Under the pieces are notes generated by a model. The model had not been told where the DNA came from. It was given only the letters and a program-made list of their open reading frames with translations, and ran no database searches. From NCBI GenBank assembly GCA_002317135.1, contig DCIX01000037.1, positions 1 through 64,000 on the forward strand: a DNA stretch of 64,000 nt. The letters run 5' to 3'. This document shows positions 42,301-49,699 of the stretch, piece after piece (the first letter of the stretch is position 1; each line of letters starts with the position of its first letter). This DNA is from Bacteroidales bacterium UBA1715 (lineage in GTDB: Bacteria; Bacteroidota; Bacteroidia; Bacteroidales; UBA1715). Both the position numbers and the translations under genes were made by a program.

Positions 42301-44693
42301 GCTGCATCATACAAACCTTGTGCAGCTGCGTCATACATAAAATAAGACAAACGATAGTTGCTCATATTTATATATGCCTCGTACGAATCATTCCAAAAAC
42401 GATACAAATGATAGAATTGATATGCGTTACCTTGCATATAATAATTTCCATACGACAAACGAACATTATCGCGACCACCATTCATCCATGCATCTTCCGA
42501 CGAAACATTCTCAAAATTAACCGTGAATGTCACCACATCATGCGGATTCAATTCTGTTCGGTTTGCATTCTTCTCCAACACCAAACTACGATTTGCCAAG
42601 ACATCTACGCAGTTGCGTTCCATTGTATATGTTGCGTGGTTTGGATATTCGTTACTAACCCATTCATCGAAGTTTGAGCCAGTAATCGTACTTGTTTCAC
42701 AGACACGAGAATTTTCCAAACTTGTAATTTTGACCGTAAATGCAACAGAATCCTGAGTAGCTGCAAGTCCACCAGATTTAAAACCTGGAACAGTTCCAAT
42801 ATTCCATGTAATTGTGTGAGTTGCAGCATCATACTTTCCACCTTTCGTTGCACTTACAAAAGTATAATCAGGATCAAGTGGGGTTTGAATCTTGACATCC
42901 TTGGCATCCAACGATCCGTAGTTTCTATACTGAACCGTATAGCCAACTTTATCACCTTCGTAAGCGTATGTCTTATCAACCGACATATACACTTTCATAT
43001 TGGCAATAGGTTTCATGTCTTCTGGAGCAGCCAAGTTTCCGGAACAAACAAGCATACCCAATGTACGGAACCAACCATGGAAATACTTTGGTGTACTACC
43101 AATATAACGTTCCTCAGGATCCAATTTTGCCGCCGTATTATTTCCATCCCACATAATTTCACACTGGCGATAAATGTCGGAAAGCAATTCATGATCTTCA
43201 GCAATTACCGCAGCAGGAGCACCAGCACCAACAGAATAATTCGTATGATACACCGAAGTAATACCACCATCAAATCTCCATTGTTGAGGAATTTGCGAAA
43301 CACCATACCACAATGGTTGTCCTGGGTCAGGAGATGCACCCATTTTCGAACAAATTTGTTTACCCCCATCAGACGGATTCTTTAACAATTCTGCATGACG
43401 AATACCCATTAACCGTTCAGAATTATTTGTGCCATCAATAACTTGATGCGTTACTGGATCCCAATCATAATCGTTATCCCCATGCCACAAGTAATCAATC
43501 AAATGTCGCCATGCATATCGGAAATCTTCACCATCGACATATACATTGAATTGTGGATTTTCTCCTGTATCACCAACAGTCACATTACCAATAGATGCAT
43601 AATAGCCTTGATTATACGCCTGTTTGTTCAACCAGTTTCCCGAAGCTGCTGCACGCTTGAACTGACTAATCTCCCAATCAGCAACATTCTGATTATTTTC
43701 ATCAACACCGTCACCATTCTTCAACCAGCGATAAAACTCTTCAAAATACGAAGGAGCATCGTAGTCAATCCATAATGTTCCATATTTACTCAAAAGATTT
43801 GGACCCCCACCATACGGACCATTCAAGCCTGGATAAGCTGCTTGACCAGCAGCAGAGAATCTCCAACGAGTCAATTCGCCCCACGAGTTACCTTTTTTAC
43901 AATATCCATCAATACCAATATCACCACTAATATACCCACTAATTTGTCCGTTTCCCGGATCTATCTGTCCGTATGTATCAACCAAAGCACCAACAACACG
44001 TTGTGCCTCATATTTCAATGAAATTGGATTTCCCGCGTAATCCTTTACAACCTCTCCATCCTGAATCATCCATTCCCCCCATTGCTTATAAGCTATCAAC
44101 ATAGCCATCGCAATATCCACATCACCATCGGTTGCAGAATGCGAAGGAGACATACTTGTTGTTGTTTCATCATTTTGCCAACCAGCCAAATATGGACCGG
44201 CATAATCATTTAGCTCTGCACGAAGAACGCGACCATCTTGAAAACGCTTCACACCACTCATACGATTGTCGTGTATCCACATATACAAACCATTGAAAGT
44301 CTTTTGATCGGCAAAAATCGCTGCCGCAAGCATAGCATAGCCATCACCTTCGGAAACGAATGTTCCATAATTTCCCGGAACACTCTCATGGTTAAATGTG
44401 ATATACTGCACCCCACAATGAGTTCCTCCCATATATCGACAGCGGTGCATCATAATTTCGTATGCCTCGCGCATCGTTTTTTCCATATCGGCATGCGTTA
44501 CTCCCTCGGCGTTATACTTCGCCAAAGACTTTCCGCCACCCTTATATTCCAAAAATTGAGGGAATGGATATGCCGGATTTCCAACATTTATATTTGTCTT
44601 AATAAACAGAGATGGATTGTATGTTGTAGCCTGTCCCATCGAAAACAGAGAAAAAACAAGCAAAAACCAACATAAAAGATATATTTTTTTCAT
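33375..44693 (-). CDS. Giant cell-surface GH8-family glycoside hydrolase with Ig-like repeats and T9SS type B sorting domain
   Basis: This 3772-residue protein starts with a signal peptide (MKKIYLLCWFLLVFSLFSMGQ). Residues about 60-560 are a GH8 (alpha/alpha)6 domain. The general acid Glu115 is in FVSEGDGYAML and the conserved Asp189 is in SATDGDVDIAMAML; GH8 enzymes cleave beta-1,4-glucan, xylan or chitosan. DUF11-like domains follow at about 559-690, 698-1080 and 1091-1400, the last split by a lectin-like insert. From about 1400 to 3660 come some 20-25 Ig-like units of the form LxWYxxAxGGxxT-YYVSQTxNGCES. The C-terminus (about 3665-3772: MPTAFAPTNPAHS, VYDKWGNLVWYS, KWDG) is a gliding-motility-type, type B T9SS sorting domain. 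The protein should be exported by T9SS and held on the surface, with the divergent PorP/SprF protein as likely partner. One uninterrupted frame spans 11.3 kb. Confidence 0.9.
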   Translation of the reverse strand: MKKIYLLCWFLLVFSLFSMGQATTYNPSLFIKTNINVGNPAYPFPQFLEYKGGGKSLAKYNAEGVTHADMEKTMREAYEIMMHRCRYMGGTHCGVQYITFNHESVPGNYGTFVSEGDGYAMLAAAIFADQKTFNGLYMWIHDNRMSGVKRFQDGRVLRAELNDYAGPYLAGWQNDETTTSMSPSHSATDGDVDIAMAMLIAYKQWGEWMIQDGEVVKDYAGNPISLKYEAQRVVGALVDTYGQIDPGNGQISGYISGDIGIDGYCKKGNSWGELTRWRFSAAGQAAYPGLNGPYGGGPNLLSKYGTLWIDYDAPSYFEEFYRWLKNGDGVDENNQNVADWEISQFKRAAASGNWLNKQAYNQGYYASIGNVTVGDTGENPQFNVYVDGEDFRYAWRHLIDYLWHGDNDYDWDPVTHQVIDGTNNSERLMGIRHAELLKNPSDGGKQICSKMGASPDPGQPLWYGVSQIPQQWRFDGGITSVYHTNYSVGAGAPAAVIAEDHELLSDIYRQCEIMWDGNNTAAKLDPEERYIGSTPKYFHGWFRTLGMLVCSGNLAAPEDMKPIANMKVYMSVDKTYAYEGDKVGYTVQYRNYGSLDAKDVKIQTPLDPDYTFVSATKGGKYDAATHTITWNIGTVPGFKSGGLAATQDSVAFTVKITSLENSRVCETSTITGSNFDEWVSNEYPNHATYTMERNCVDVLANRSLVLEKNANRTELNPHDVVTFTVNFENVSSEDAWMNGGRDNVRLSYGNYYMQGNAYQFYHLYRFWNDSYEAYINMSNYRLSYFMYDAAAQGLYDAAKNPTGWTFVVDNQNDLDKYGYNPETGPITFAYQKIPQGEDEFGKWNQRLMIRFADVLMAPSTHVYDKLDSQYLLHKGVWGPGFIRARLASNPNSDLSTRVQDDWSFSTDITAKTIDGQGETFTLVTPCWANYDDLGYEIDNYSRHTCSAPTSKLKNFERVLVEEFDGYTWRRIQGRGPLPGKEAYNVTIVDTIPLELEWKEFVTKKALGIEATYTPAPAGANYTGIVKWTIPEMLVGESGKFVYTCVAKDLGCPEVGDTYYINAAWIYSDTDSPDSSAVSLMTTCTELPPYIEPQNSLFKTASTETASVGDEITYEVKYVNTLGTIVDEDCSSATNWMALGNKAMPAASNGKFTLNTSGSGAYFFGPKYSYGENGAVYVSFSGCNSTTQELYFVMRYVSGTPGAADFKGIAIKLFINKDGAHNFGYELYNNGTLVKKEGSSWADAIQFSGSSSNPVFKFVLNDDHLYMYVNDEENEWTSVLRDWKNLTTGAGYCGMYVNSNGNGQTAVDAFRSELDYAFDITLSDELPDELADITNVSGSGTYSAGTKKITWPTVAGPLAPNEEISYTFDATVHECNAYINNYAVASVYGQEDLRVVNSVKCGATVCPEPPVTKDISLCKGTTAANLTAVGTNLKWYTAATGGVGTATLKPATDEAGETTYYVSQTANGCESARAKLVVTVIETEKPTVTESVSLCKNGEVSALTATGSDLTWYNDSKVALTEAPTPDNSVEGSTTYFVTQTLDECESDFAEITVTVGALAKPVVEDVDYCQGETPSELTAEATGDLQWYETATATTSLTTAPTPVTTTVGETSYFVSQKSGECESERTKLVVRVKPKPTATIAATANAYCGETSTIKLSLESDVDLTDATYSWVKDGEDIAETATLLNVQSGEYVCTVELNGCRAETEALTVTQNENPIYTITGGGSYCPESLTKDPVVITFTAGTAPFTFTDAVVGDATAETTTYSITNPKGGVYQLTALHDANGCEMVTTGATVEVLDLETPDIAIATIPGVCPGDATIDVSSYVTAEAGTLTYATDKGTISATGILSGLTTSGTYTVSVTLAGNVAPYCTNTKTAEITVFDLPSVTLPAKFEACSGVDMEITPTITPDDATYTYLWTESETGVLNSLSAGTVTAKSSVPDKTDFDVTLVVTDKTTKCSSEKAQTVVTVNPIPTATITMANKEFCKSDVEAKTISASIEPTGLKGTFEWTNAVSGTATSAQFIPNDNAAGDYEISYVFTSEANCKSDAATLTVTVFDDPTVSITPNYTDVCKSGANSSDISVKASKTNGTFAYSVNNGGVISTDGIMKVEDNAVGSYTITLNYTDENECSAVATTNVEIHALPTVAFDATNVSSACYNSSEVALHVSPAPTTAKSYGFVGTKDATSAVFVPKTAAEGVNTIQYSYTDEFGCQNSADYEITVVKVLAPTVDAPNPKTVTIDDGGVLLDVTTMTATPNVVTDALVWQTATGTKVAEGSSYTSTETAEGEYSYYVKEYRMISGAACYSDSVLATLVLSNCTAKSPIVENQKLCVGDNGAVTLSASFAGVATDKKLSWFEDKTITTLLQDDSDSYSTTVQTTNDGVFTYYVAEYDNNKDCWSVPTAVTVTVNPLPEIAINEIGYLCYDGGNKTATGLINSVASTAGTWSVVDDKVSVDAQTGSIDPTSAGKVDGTYTIQYSYTDNNGCTNMVEKDFSIEYVEVPTSNGYLGIVSKPDDVELAVETSSLETAYSAVKWYTSLASSTETATGLSWKTGDDPTVEHIATYYLSQVVNGCESEKGEALVQIVNCPFAKPEVVSAIACQNDAAVDDLQASLPASTTVAADKWIWYDANKNELTSGTTNTFASGVSTSLVSTTTFYVGYLATEPTTHEQCPSPLTEVTVTVNPLPEVSFTASKELVCYDEGDVVWKTNVTGGVWTVDGAENNGMSAAGVFNPTTYGQNTTTHTVTYTYTDAKTACVTTIEKDVTVQYTPAPMVEGHSALVDENLPVFVTATTDAGAQVTWYNERGAVVSTTNPFTTTDDPSVVTNKSYFATQTINSCESEKAEAIVSIINCPVPKPIVVQPSTICNYDDVPELTASLGEWASRPTAVIPEVFNFYDVEVGGSPISASPSGTFTPTIDVTKAATYTYWVAEYNGNVLPSACEGKRAKITLTVRKTESPAISVSAETVCQNMKNPTLTAIGKGTIQWYETEPTSPQMDADATGTSFVPSFEDVGTHSVWVAQDIDGCVSEFVPALFEIIAIPEAPSVVDASICYGEENKTVCVENNEGTVTWYSNADKSGKISVATCYKPSVEYAGVYNFYATQTVSGCESEASKATYTITSLPSVPIVQTEKTSCDYDETHILSVAEQTGVEVSWYSSSDLSSLLAVGNTYTHTIQESGKQTYYVRQTANGCTGTYVIASFTVVERPEKPTVTNDVVCMGELATVTTNGPRDYWYSDENLMALEGQGSSFSVPDVTADKILYVVREKNGCHSVPAEAKISVIATPSVSITVDDEEMSLLKRCVYEKEKPLVASVSPESNDGSYVSWYIFPGNVIVQSDSLLLSDYVSVSSGNTSSVNYTVRAQYMIKNPTKDAYCASVMDTIKVSTSAKARQPIVLSKIICQGEEIEPLYAFGSKNITWVSLSGIEPQIMSGHRYTFSKNQNLEVGDYSFLVFDLDTTTGCYSDSLSVTMTVAPAAKTKIFGKDSVCVDASESYYTQYNATSTYHWFVSGDNVNYSKDALSQSVQYVDWNKPGIDTLVVYEQTWAGCQGTDTLIVKIADKPKARFVWSLPGSSNVIELIDSTMQDSLYGINAAGEPYASEIPYTLHWNFGHIGSSDDYDLDVPYEKRHYPVVEGDYVYGYNCPILTVENSFGCEDSYTECVFINITSGLYMPTAFAPTNPAHSVRYFQPKGYNIKTCQVSVYDKWGNLVWYSDEVEDGMFVGKWDGCCNGKMMTSDVYIWKMEATFLDGQIWEGFDAGGGKKVKFGNVTLLR

Positions 44694-44758
44694 TTTTAAA
44701 AGATTACAAAAACAAATACTTATTGTTAATAATACACTTTAATTCCAATATATTCGTA

Positions 44759-44766
44759 CAAAAATA
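44759..44766 (-). promoter_or_regulatory. -7 promoter box of the giant GH8 gene
   Basis: TATTTTTG on the minus strand matches TAnnTTTG, 65 bases upstream of the start. The -33 partner is not clear. Confidence 0.4.
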
Positions 44767-45022
44767 ACTATTTACACTATATAATACATATGATATTTTT
44801 CGAAAAAGACTGAATTGTTAATAACTTACAGTAAAACGAACAATCATGAAAAAGCAGTAAATGCTACATTCAATATAAATACAAATAAAAAAAGGAATGC
44901 AAGCAACATATAATCAACTTATATTCAAACACATAAACAAACAGAGAAAACAACAAAACACGATTTTATCAGTATTCTTTCAAAAAAAAACTGCAAAACA
45001 GTATACACTTTGTTTTTTTTCA

Positions 45023-45030
45023 TATATTTG
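45023..45030 (+). promoter_or_regulatory. -7 promoter box of the PorP/SprF gene
   Basis: TATATTTG lies 72 bases before the start codon. A TTTG at 45009-45012 is too close to be a standard -33 element. Confidence 0.45.
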
Positions 45031-45102
45031 CACAACTGCCTATTAAATAAAAAAAGGCAAGGAAAAAGAAGTTATTTAGGAATTAAATTAAGATAGAATA
45101 CG

Positions 45103-46272
45103 ATGAGGAAACTTTACTTTTCAATTATTGCATTAATGACATCGTTGTTTTTTGCAACTATGGTTCAGGCGCAAGATCCTAACTATTCTCAATTCTATTT
45201 GAAAGAGACATACTACAACCCTGCAATGACAGGTATCAATCCTGGTTTGCGTGGTACAATTACTGACCGTCACTTGTGGACAAATGTACCTGGCGAATGG
45301 GGAACCCAAAGTGTATGTTTTGATTATTATGATAACAAATTAGCCCAAGGTGGTGTCGGTGCTTTCTTAACAAGAAATACGCAAGGTGAAAACTGGTTAA
45401 ATACATTCCAAGGTGGTTTAGCATACGCAAAACAAATCCGCGTTCTTCCAGACTTGATGTTCCAAATCGGTGCAGGTATGCAATACATACATAAAAGCCT
45501 TGATTATAGTGAAATGATTTTCACTGACCAATTAGACCCTCGTTTCGGTGCTATCTACGAAACAGAATTCCAATTACCAAAAGGTGTTGATTACGGAAGC
45601 CAAGGCAAATTAGATTATAACGCTGGTGCAGTTGTTCAATTTAACATCCGCCAAACTCCTGTTAAATATTTGGCTACTGGTGTATTCGGTGTTGCATTCC
45701 ACCACTTAACTCAACCTGACATGTCATGGTTGGACGATGGTCAAGAATCTCCACTTCCTGCTAAATTTGACATTCACGGATATGTTCAATTCCGTATCAA
45801 TAGAAAAGGTTTCCATAACAAATATTTCTTAGTTTGTCCTGGATTCATTTTCGAAAACCAAGCAGAAGCAAACCAATGGTTTAAAGGTTCTGAATCAGGT
45901 TCAAAAACACTTACTTTCGGTTTGAACGCAAACATTCCTTCTAAGATTTCTTTCATGTCTTCTTTATACGCTGGTCTATGGTGTCGTAAACAATACTACA
46001 AGAAAGAATCTTTGGAAGATATCGCAAAAGACTTAAAAGCAAAAAGTTTCGATGCCCTTATCTTTACTATTGGTTACATAAAATACTCAAAAGACAAAAA
46101 ACAACTATACCAATTCTTGTATAGCTATGATATGACAATTTCTAATGCTGGTCTTACAACTGGTGGTACTCACGAAGTAACATTAAGTTTCGAAATTCAT
46201 GACTTGGCAATTAAGGGTGCAACTCAAAGACGTTCTGCCGTTCCTCACCCTAACGAAAAATTCTTACGATAG
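45103..46272 (+). CDS. PorP/SprF family type IX secretion system membrane protein
   Basis: This 389-residue outer-membrane beta-barrel protein has a signal peptide ending VQAQ and the family opening QDPNYSQFYLKETYYNPAMTGINPGLRGTITDR. GGVGAFLTRNTQG, FQIGAGMQYIHKSLDY and LDYNAGAVVQF follow. PorP/SprF proteins are paired with surface proteins carrying type B sorting domains. In studied cases they bind PorE/SprB-like cargo and help its secretion and anchoring. The neighbour across the divergent promoter is a giant type B cargo, so this is very probably its dedicated partner (inference). A strong terminator follows. Confidence 0.93.
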   Translation: MRKLYFSIIALMTSLFFATMVQAQDPNYSQFYLKETYYNPAMTGINPGLRGTITDRHLWTNVPGEWGTQSVCFDYYDNKLAQGGVGAFLTRNTQGENWLNTFQGGLAYAKQIRVLPDLMFQIGAGMQYIHKSLDYSEMIFTDQLDPRFGAIYETEFQLPKGVDYGSQGKLDYNAGAVVQFNIRQTPVKYLATGVFGVAFHHLTQPDMSWLDDGQESPLPAKFDIHGYVQFRINRKGFHNKYFLVCPGFIFENQAEANQWFKGSESGSKTLTFGLNANIPSKISFMSSLYAGLWCRKQYYKKESLEDIAKDLKAKSFDALIFTIGYIKYSKDKKQLYQFLYSYDMTISNAGLTTGGTHEVTLSFEIHDLAIKGATQRRSAVPHPNEKFLR

Positions 46273-46307
46273 TATCATTTCGATGTCTAGTCCTAACGAA
46301 ATACAAT

Positions 46308-46339
46308 AAAAAAGGAAGTCAAACGACTTCCTTTTTTTA
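46308..46339 (+). terminator. Terminator after the PorP/SprF gene
   Basis: A 13-bp stem, AAAAAAGGAAGTC (46308-46320) with GACTTCCTTTTTT (46325-46337), encloses the loop AAAC and is followed by Ts. Confidence 0.9.
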
Positions 46340-46356
46340 TTTGTAAGAACTAGCCA

Positions 46357-46830
46357 TTAAGCAATAGAAGCTATCGTTTTGGAACAAATGGTTTTCCAAC
46401 GCTCTGCTGTTTGTAATTCACCATTCATGACATAGCCATCGGTGTTTCTATCATAAAAAGCCAAAACATACGATGGTTGAAAATCACCCCATTCAAAAAA
46501 CACCAACTCTACCCTATCAATTGCACCTGACATAGAAGAATTCTCATCGTTAATCGTATTCACTATACAGCGTTCTATTTTCCGCAAATCAATAACACAG
46601 GTAAAACAAAAATCTTCTTGCTGAAAAACAGCATAAAATCGTTTTCCCACTTCATCTAGGGCAACCAAATGCCCATTCCACTGTTCACGACAATCAATAT
46701 GAGCAAATCGAGACAAATCAGTAAAAACTTGCTTCATTTTAGCGTTTCTTTTATTATTTGTATAGTTAAGCATTGCTACAGGAACTGCTACTACGGCAAG
46801 TAAGGCAATGCCCATAAAATATGTAATCAT
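46357..46830 (-). CDS. Hypothetical single-span membrane protein
   Basis: This protein of about 157 residues begins MITYFMGIALLAVVAVPVAMLNY, one transmembrane helix, followed by a soluble domain of about 130 residues (FTDLSRFAHIDCREQW, RFYAVFQQEDFCFTCVIDLRKIERC, RVELVFFEWGD, YVLAFYDRNTDGYVMNGELQTAERW). The soluble part alternates strands and ends in a helix, in a way that recalls PH-like folds, but I do not recognise the family. The ATG at 46828-46830 is preferred because an upstream in-frame start would add a non-hydrophobic leader. It is a single gene convergent with the PorP/SprF gene. Confidence 0.6.
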   Translation of the reverse strand: MITYFMGIALLAVVAVPVAMLNYTNNKRNAKMKQVFTDLSRFAHIDCREQWNGHLVALDEVGKRFYAVFQQEDFCFTCVIDLRKIERCIVNTINDENSSMSGAIDRVELVFFEWGDFQPSYVLAFYDRNTDGYVMNGELQTAERWKTICSKTIASIA

Positions 46831-47144
46831 AAAATCTAGTATTAAATTGTTTCTATAGTTTTCTTCTGGACACAACAAATTGTATAACAATTACCAAAAA
46901 CAATGAAACGGGAAAACAATTGCAGGTCCTACAAACTGCACTATATCTGTGCCACAAGCAAAAAGCAATGTAACAAACGGGAATAAACCGGACAAAAAAT
47001 ACAACAACTTCATCGTCATTTGTAAAAACACAAATCTAACCGACAAAGAGTATTTTTTCTATTCATATAAGTAAAACGACATTCTATTTCATAAATAACC
47101 CATTAAAAAAACAAACATATTCTATGTCATTGGCAATTATCTTT
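46831..47144. other. Divergent intergenic region before lpxD
   Basis: This is AT-rich sequence without a gene. The only signal seen is the lpxD -7 box that follows it (47145-47152). Confidence 0.55.
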
Positions 47145-47152
47145 TATTTTTG
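47145..47152 (+). promoter_or_regulatory. -7 promoter box of lpxD
   Basis: TATTTTTG matches TAnnTTTG and lies 15 bases upstream of the ATG at 47168. Confidence 0.5.
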
Positions 47153-47167
47153 CAAAAAACAATAATT

Positions 47168-48226
47168 ATGAAATTTGAATTTACAGCATTACGAATAGCT
47201 CAAGCCCTTGACGGTGTAGTTGAAGGCGATGAAAACGCAAAAATCGTTAGAGTTTCAAAAATAGAAGAAGGAAAAGAAGGCTCTGTTACTTTTCTTGCAA
47301 ATCCTAAATACACACCATATATATATACAACTAACGCAACAGCGATTGTATGTAGCAAAACATTTGTTCCAGAAAAACCAATCTCTTCTACCCTAATCAG
47401 AGTTGATGATCCATATTCTTCGTTTACAAAACTTCTTGTTTTCTACCAAAAAGAAAAAGAAAGCAAGAATTTAAAGGGAGTTTCTTGGAGAGCGAAAGTT
47501 CATAGAACAGCTAAAATCGGTAAGAATGTGTATATCGGCGAATTTGTTTCTATTGGTGCTCATGTGGAAATTGGAGACAATTGTAAGATTTATCCAAACA
47601 CAACAATTTATCCATACGCAAAAATCGGTAACAACTGTTTAATTCACGCAGGTTCAATTGTAATGAACGAATGCGTTGTAGGTGACAACTGTATTCTACA
47701 ACCAGGCTCAATTGTTGGTTCCGATGGATTCGGTTTCGCTCCACTTGAAGACGGTACATATATGAAAATTCCACAAACAGGTAATGTTGTTTTAAAAGAA
47801 AATGTGGAAATTGGTGCAAATGCAACCATCGACCGTGCCACAATGGGTTCTACTATAATTGAACACGGCACAAAAATCGACAACCTTATTCAAATCGGAC
47901 ATAACTGCGTTATCGGTCACGATTGCGTAATCGCCGGACAATCTGGTGTTGCAGGTTCTACAAAAATGGGTAATAACTGTATGATTGGTGGTCAAACTGG
48001 TGTTGCCGGACACTTACATATTGGTAACAATGTAAAATGTGCCGCAAAATCAGGTATTTCTGCTGATATTCCAGACAATGCACAAGTCATGGGTGCACCT
48101 GCATTCGATGGTAAAGAATACAGAAGAACATTCATTCATTTCCGTAATTTAACAAAAATCGTTGCAGAAATGAATCAATTAAAGAAACAAGTTGCTGAAT
48201 TACAGGCACAACTCAACAATAAGTAA
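47168..48226 (+). CDS. lpxD: UDP-3-O-acylglucosamine N-acyltransferase
   Basis: LpxD adds the N-linked hydroxyacyl chain in lipid A synthesis. The 352-residue protein has the N-terminal uridine-binding domain (about residues 1-100: GDENAKIVRVSKIEEGKEGSVTFLANPKY). A left-handed beta helix of hexapeptide repeats follows (IGKNVYIGEFVSIGAHVEIGDNC onward), with the active-site region IQIGHNCVIGHDCVIAGQSGVAGST. A C-terminal helix (IVAEMNQLKKQVAELQAQL) may form a trimer coil. The ATG at 47168 fits the promoter; the upstream extension starting from a TTG is rejected. An acyltransferase gene follows after 2 bases. Confidence 0.96.
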   Translation: MKFEFTALRIAQALDGVVEGDENAKIVRVSKIEEGKEGSVTFLANPKYTPYIYTTNATAIVCSKTFVPEKPISSTLIRVDDPYSSFTKLLVFYQKEKESKNLKGVSWRAKVHRTAKIGKNVYIGEFVSIGAHVEIGDNCKIYPNTTIYPYAKIGNNCLIHAGSIVMNECVVGDNCILQPGSIVGSDGFGFAPLEDGTYMKIPQTGNVVLKENVEIGANATIDRATMGSTIIEHGTKIDNLIQIGHNCVIGHDCVIAGQSGVAGSTKMGNNCMIGGQTGVAGHLHIGNNVKCAAKSGISADIPDNAQVMGAPAFDGKEYRRTFIHFRNLTKIVAEMNQLKKQVAELQAQLNNK

Positions 48227-48228
48227 TT

Positions 48229-49623
48229 ATGGCGAATAAATTAGACTTAGGTAAACCTGAAAAATTTAGTGCCTTTCATTTCTATGTAAAGCACATTTTA
48301 ATGACACCTTGGCTTTATTTATGGTACAAAAGCATTACAGTCATTGGAAAGAACAACCTAAAGAGAAATACACCTACAATCCTTGCAATAAACCATCAAA
48401 ATACTGCAATGGATCCGCTTACACTTGTTGGTATTATTTTTAGGCCAACCATTTGGCTTGCCCGTGCCGATTTATACAATAAAAAAGCACTTATTCCTAT
48501 ATTACATAGCTTCAAGATTTTACCTATTTTCCGCCAAAGAGATGGCTTAAAAAGCCTTGAAAACAACGATTTGGTATTCAAAAAAATCGTTGACGTACTT
48601 TCAAAAAATCAAATTGTCGGTATTTTCCCTGAAGGTACACATTGGGGATTTCGTCGTTTAAGACAAACAAAGAAAGCTATTCCTCGCATGGTTGAACTTG
48701 CAGCAAAAACATATAACTATTCTCTTGATTCTCAAAAGAATCCAACATTGAATTTGCAAGTTATTCCAGTGGGAATTTACTACGATGACTATCGCAAAAT
48801 CCGTTCGAATTTATTCATAAAATTCGGTGAACCAATTCCTATGAAACAATACCTTGCTGCATTGCAGGAAAACCCACAAGCAACAGAAACTGAAATCAAA
48901 GAAGCAATAGACAACGGTTTAAGAAATGTGATGATCGATATTCCTCAAATGGACGATACATATAACACCGTTGAAACACTTCGAACTGTTTGCAGAGATA
49001 CAACTCTAAAAAAATTCAAATTCGTTGGAAAGAAAGCAGAAAGAGAATTTTGTGCAGACAAGAAGACTATCGAAATAGTTGAAAATGAAGAAAATAAGAC
49101 AGGAACTTTTCTTTCTTCCGTTCAAAAGAAAGCAGCCATGTTTGAAGCAGCATTACAACAAAGCAAATTCTCCACAAACTTGGTTCTAAAAAACGGCTAC
49201 GATGCATTTCGCTTAATCTGGAATTCTATGCTCAGCATAGCTCTCCTACCACTATATCTCTGTAGCCTTTTGCTATGGACTATTGACTATATAGCAATGA
49301 AAAAACTTTCGCATATAGCCAAAGACCCATTGTTCAAAAACTCAATCATGTTTGTTGGCGGCCGAGTTTTTGGAATAATCACAAGCTTAATTTGGGTTGC
49401 ATTATGGCTAATTTTCGTTCCCCTACCTTGGTGGACAGTATTTATATTTTGGATTGTACGATTCCTATTTTGGCCAATGTTCATTGACTATCCACGCATG
49501 GTACAAGAAACCTTACAAGGAATTAAATTTAACATAGCATTACAAAAGAAAGACAAAGGAGTTATGTTATTATGCAAAGTAAGAGACAGCCTTATTGACG
49601 AATACAAAAAGCTATTACAATAA
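48229..49623 (+). CDS. PlsC-type 1-acyl-glycerol-phosphate acyltransferase with C-terminal membrane segments
   Basis: This 464-residue protein has an N-terminal acyltransferase domain. Motif I is NHQNTAMDPLT (residues about 55-65), where His and Asp are separated by five rather than four residues, a spacing seen in a Bacteroidetes subgroup. Motif III is GIFPEGTHWGFRRLRQ. After about residue 320, two to three hydrophobic helices appear (LSIALLPLYLCSLLLWTIDYIA, IITSLIWVALWLIFVPLPWW). The likely job is lysophosphatidate acylation or a related step in membrane lipid synthesis. It is translated with lpxD. Confidence 0.85.
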   Translation: MANKLDLGKPEKFSAFHFYVKHILMTPWLYLWYKSITVIGKNNLKRNTPTILAINHQNTAMDPLTLVGIIFRPTIWLARADLYNKKALIPILHSFKILPIFRQRDGLKSLENNDLVFKKIVDVLSKNQIVGIFPEGTHWGFRRLRQTKKAIPRMVELAAKTYNYSLDSQKNPTLNLQVIPVGIYYDDYRKIRSNLFIKFGEPIPMKQYLAALQENPQATETEIKEAIDNGLRNVMIDIPQMDDTYNTVETLRTVCRDTTLKKFKFVGKKAEREFCADKKTIEIVENEENKTGTFLSSVQKKAAMFEAALQQSKFSTNLVLKNGYDAFRLIWNSMLSIALLPLYLCSLLLWTIDYIAMKKLSHIAKDPLFKNSIMFVGGRVFGIITSLIWVALWLIFVPLPWWTVFIFWIVRFLFWPMFIDYPRMVQETLQGIKFNIALQKKDKGVMLLCKVRDSLIDEYKKLLQ

Positions 49624-49670
49624 ACATTCACAAATAATTAAACTATTGTGTTTTGGACACAAAAATTATT

Positions 49671-49678
49671 TAAATTTG
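49671..49678 (+). promoter_or_regulatory. -7 promoter box of glyA
   Basis: TAAATTTG matches TAnnTTTG, 21 bases before the ATG. A TTG lies 22 bases further upstream. Confidence 0.55.
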
Positions 49679-49699
49679 CGACAATAAAATTTTAAACTA

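Larger units (their letters stand above)
44694..45102. other. 409-bp divergent promoter region
   Basis: This AT-rich gap between the giant surface protein and the PorP/SprF gene holds one -7 box on each strand (44759-44766 reverse, 45023-45030 forward). It contains no open reading frame of note and no strong hairpin. Confidence 0.65.
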
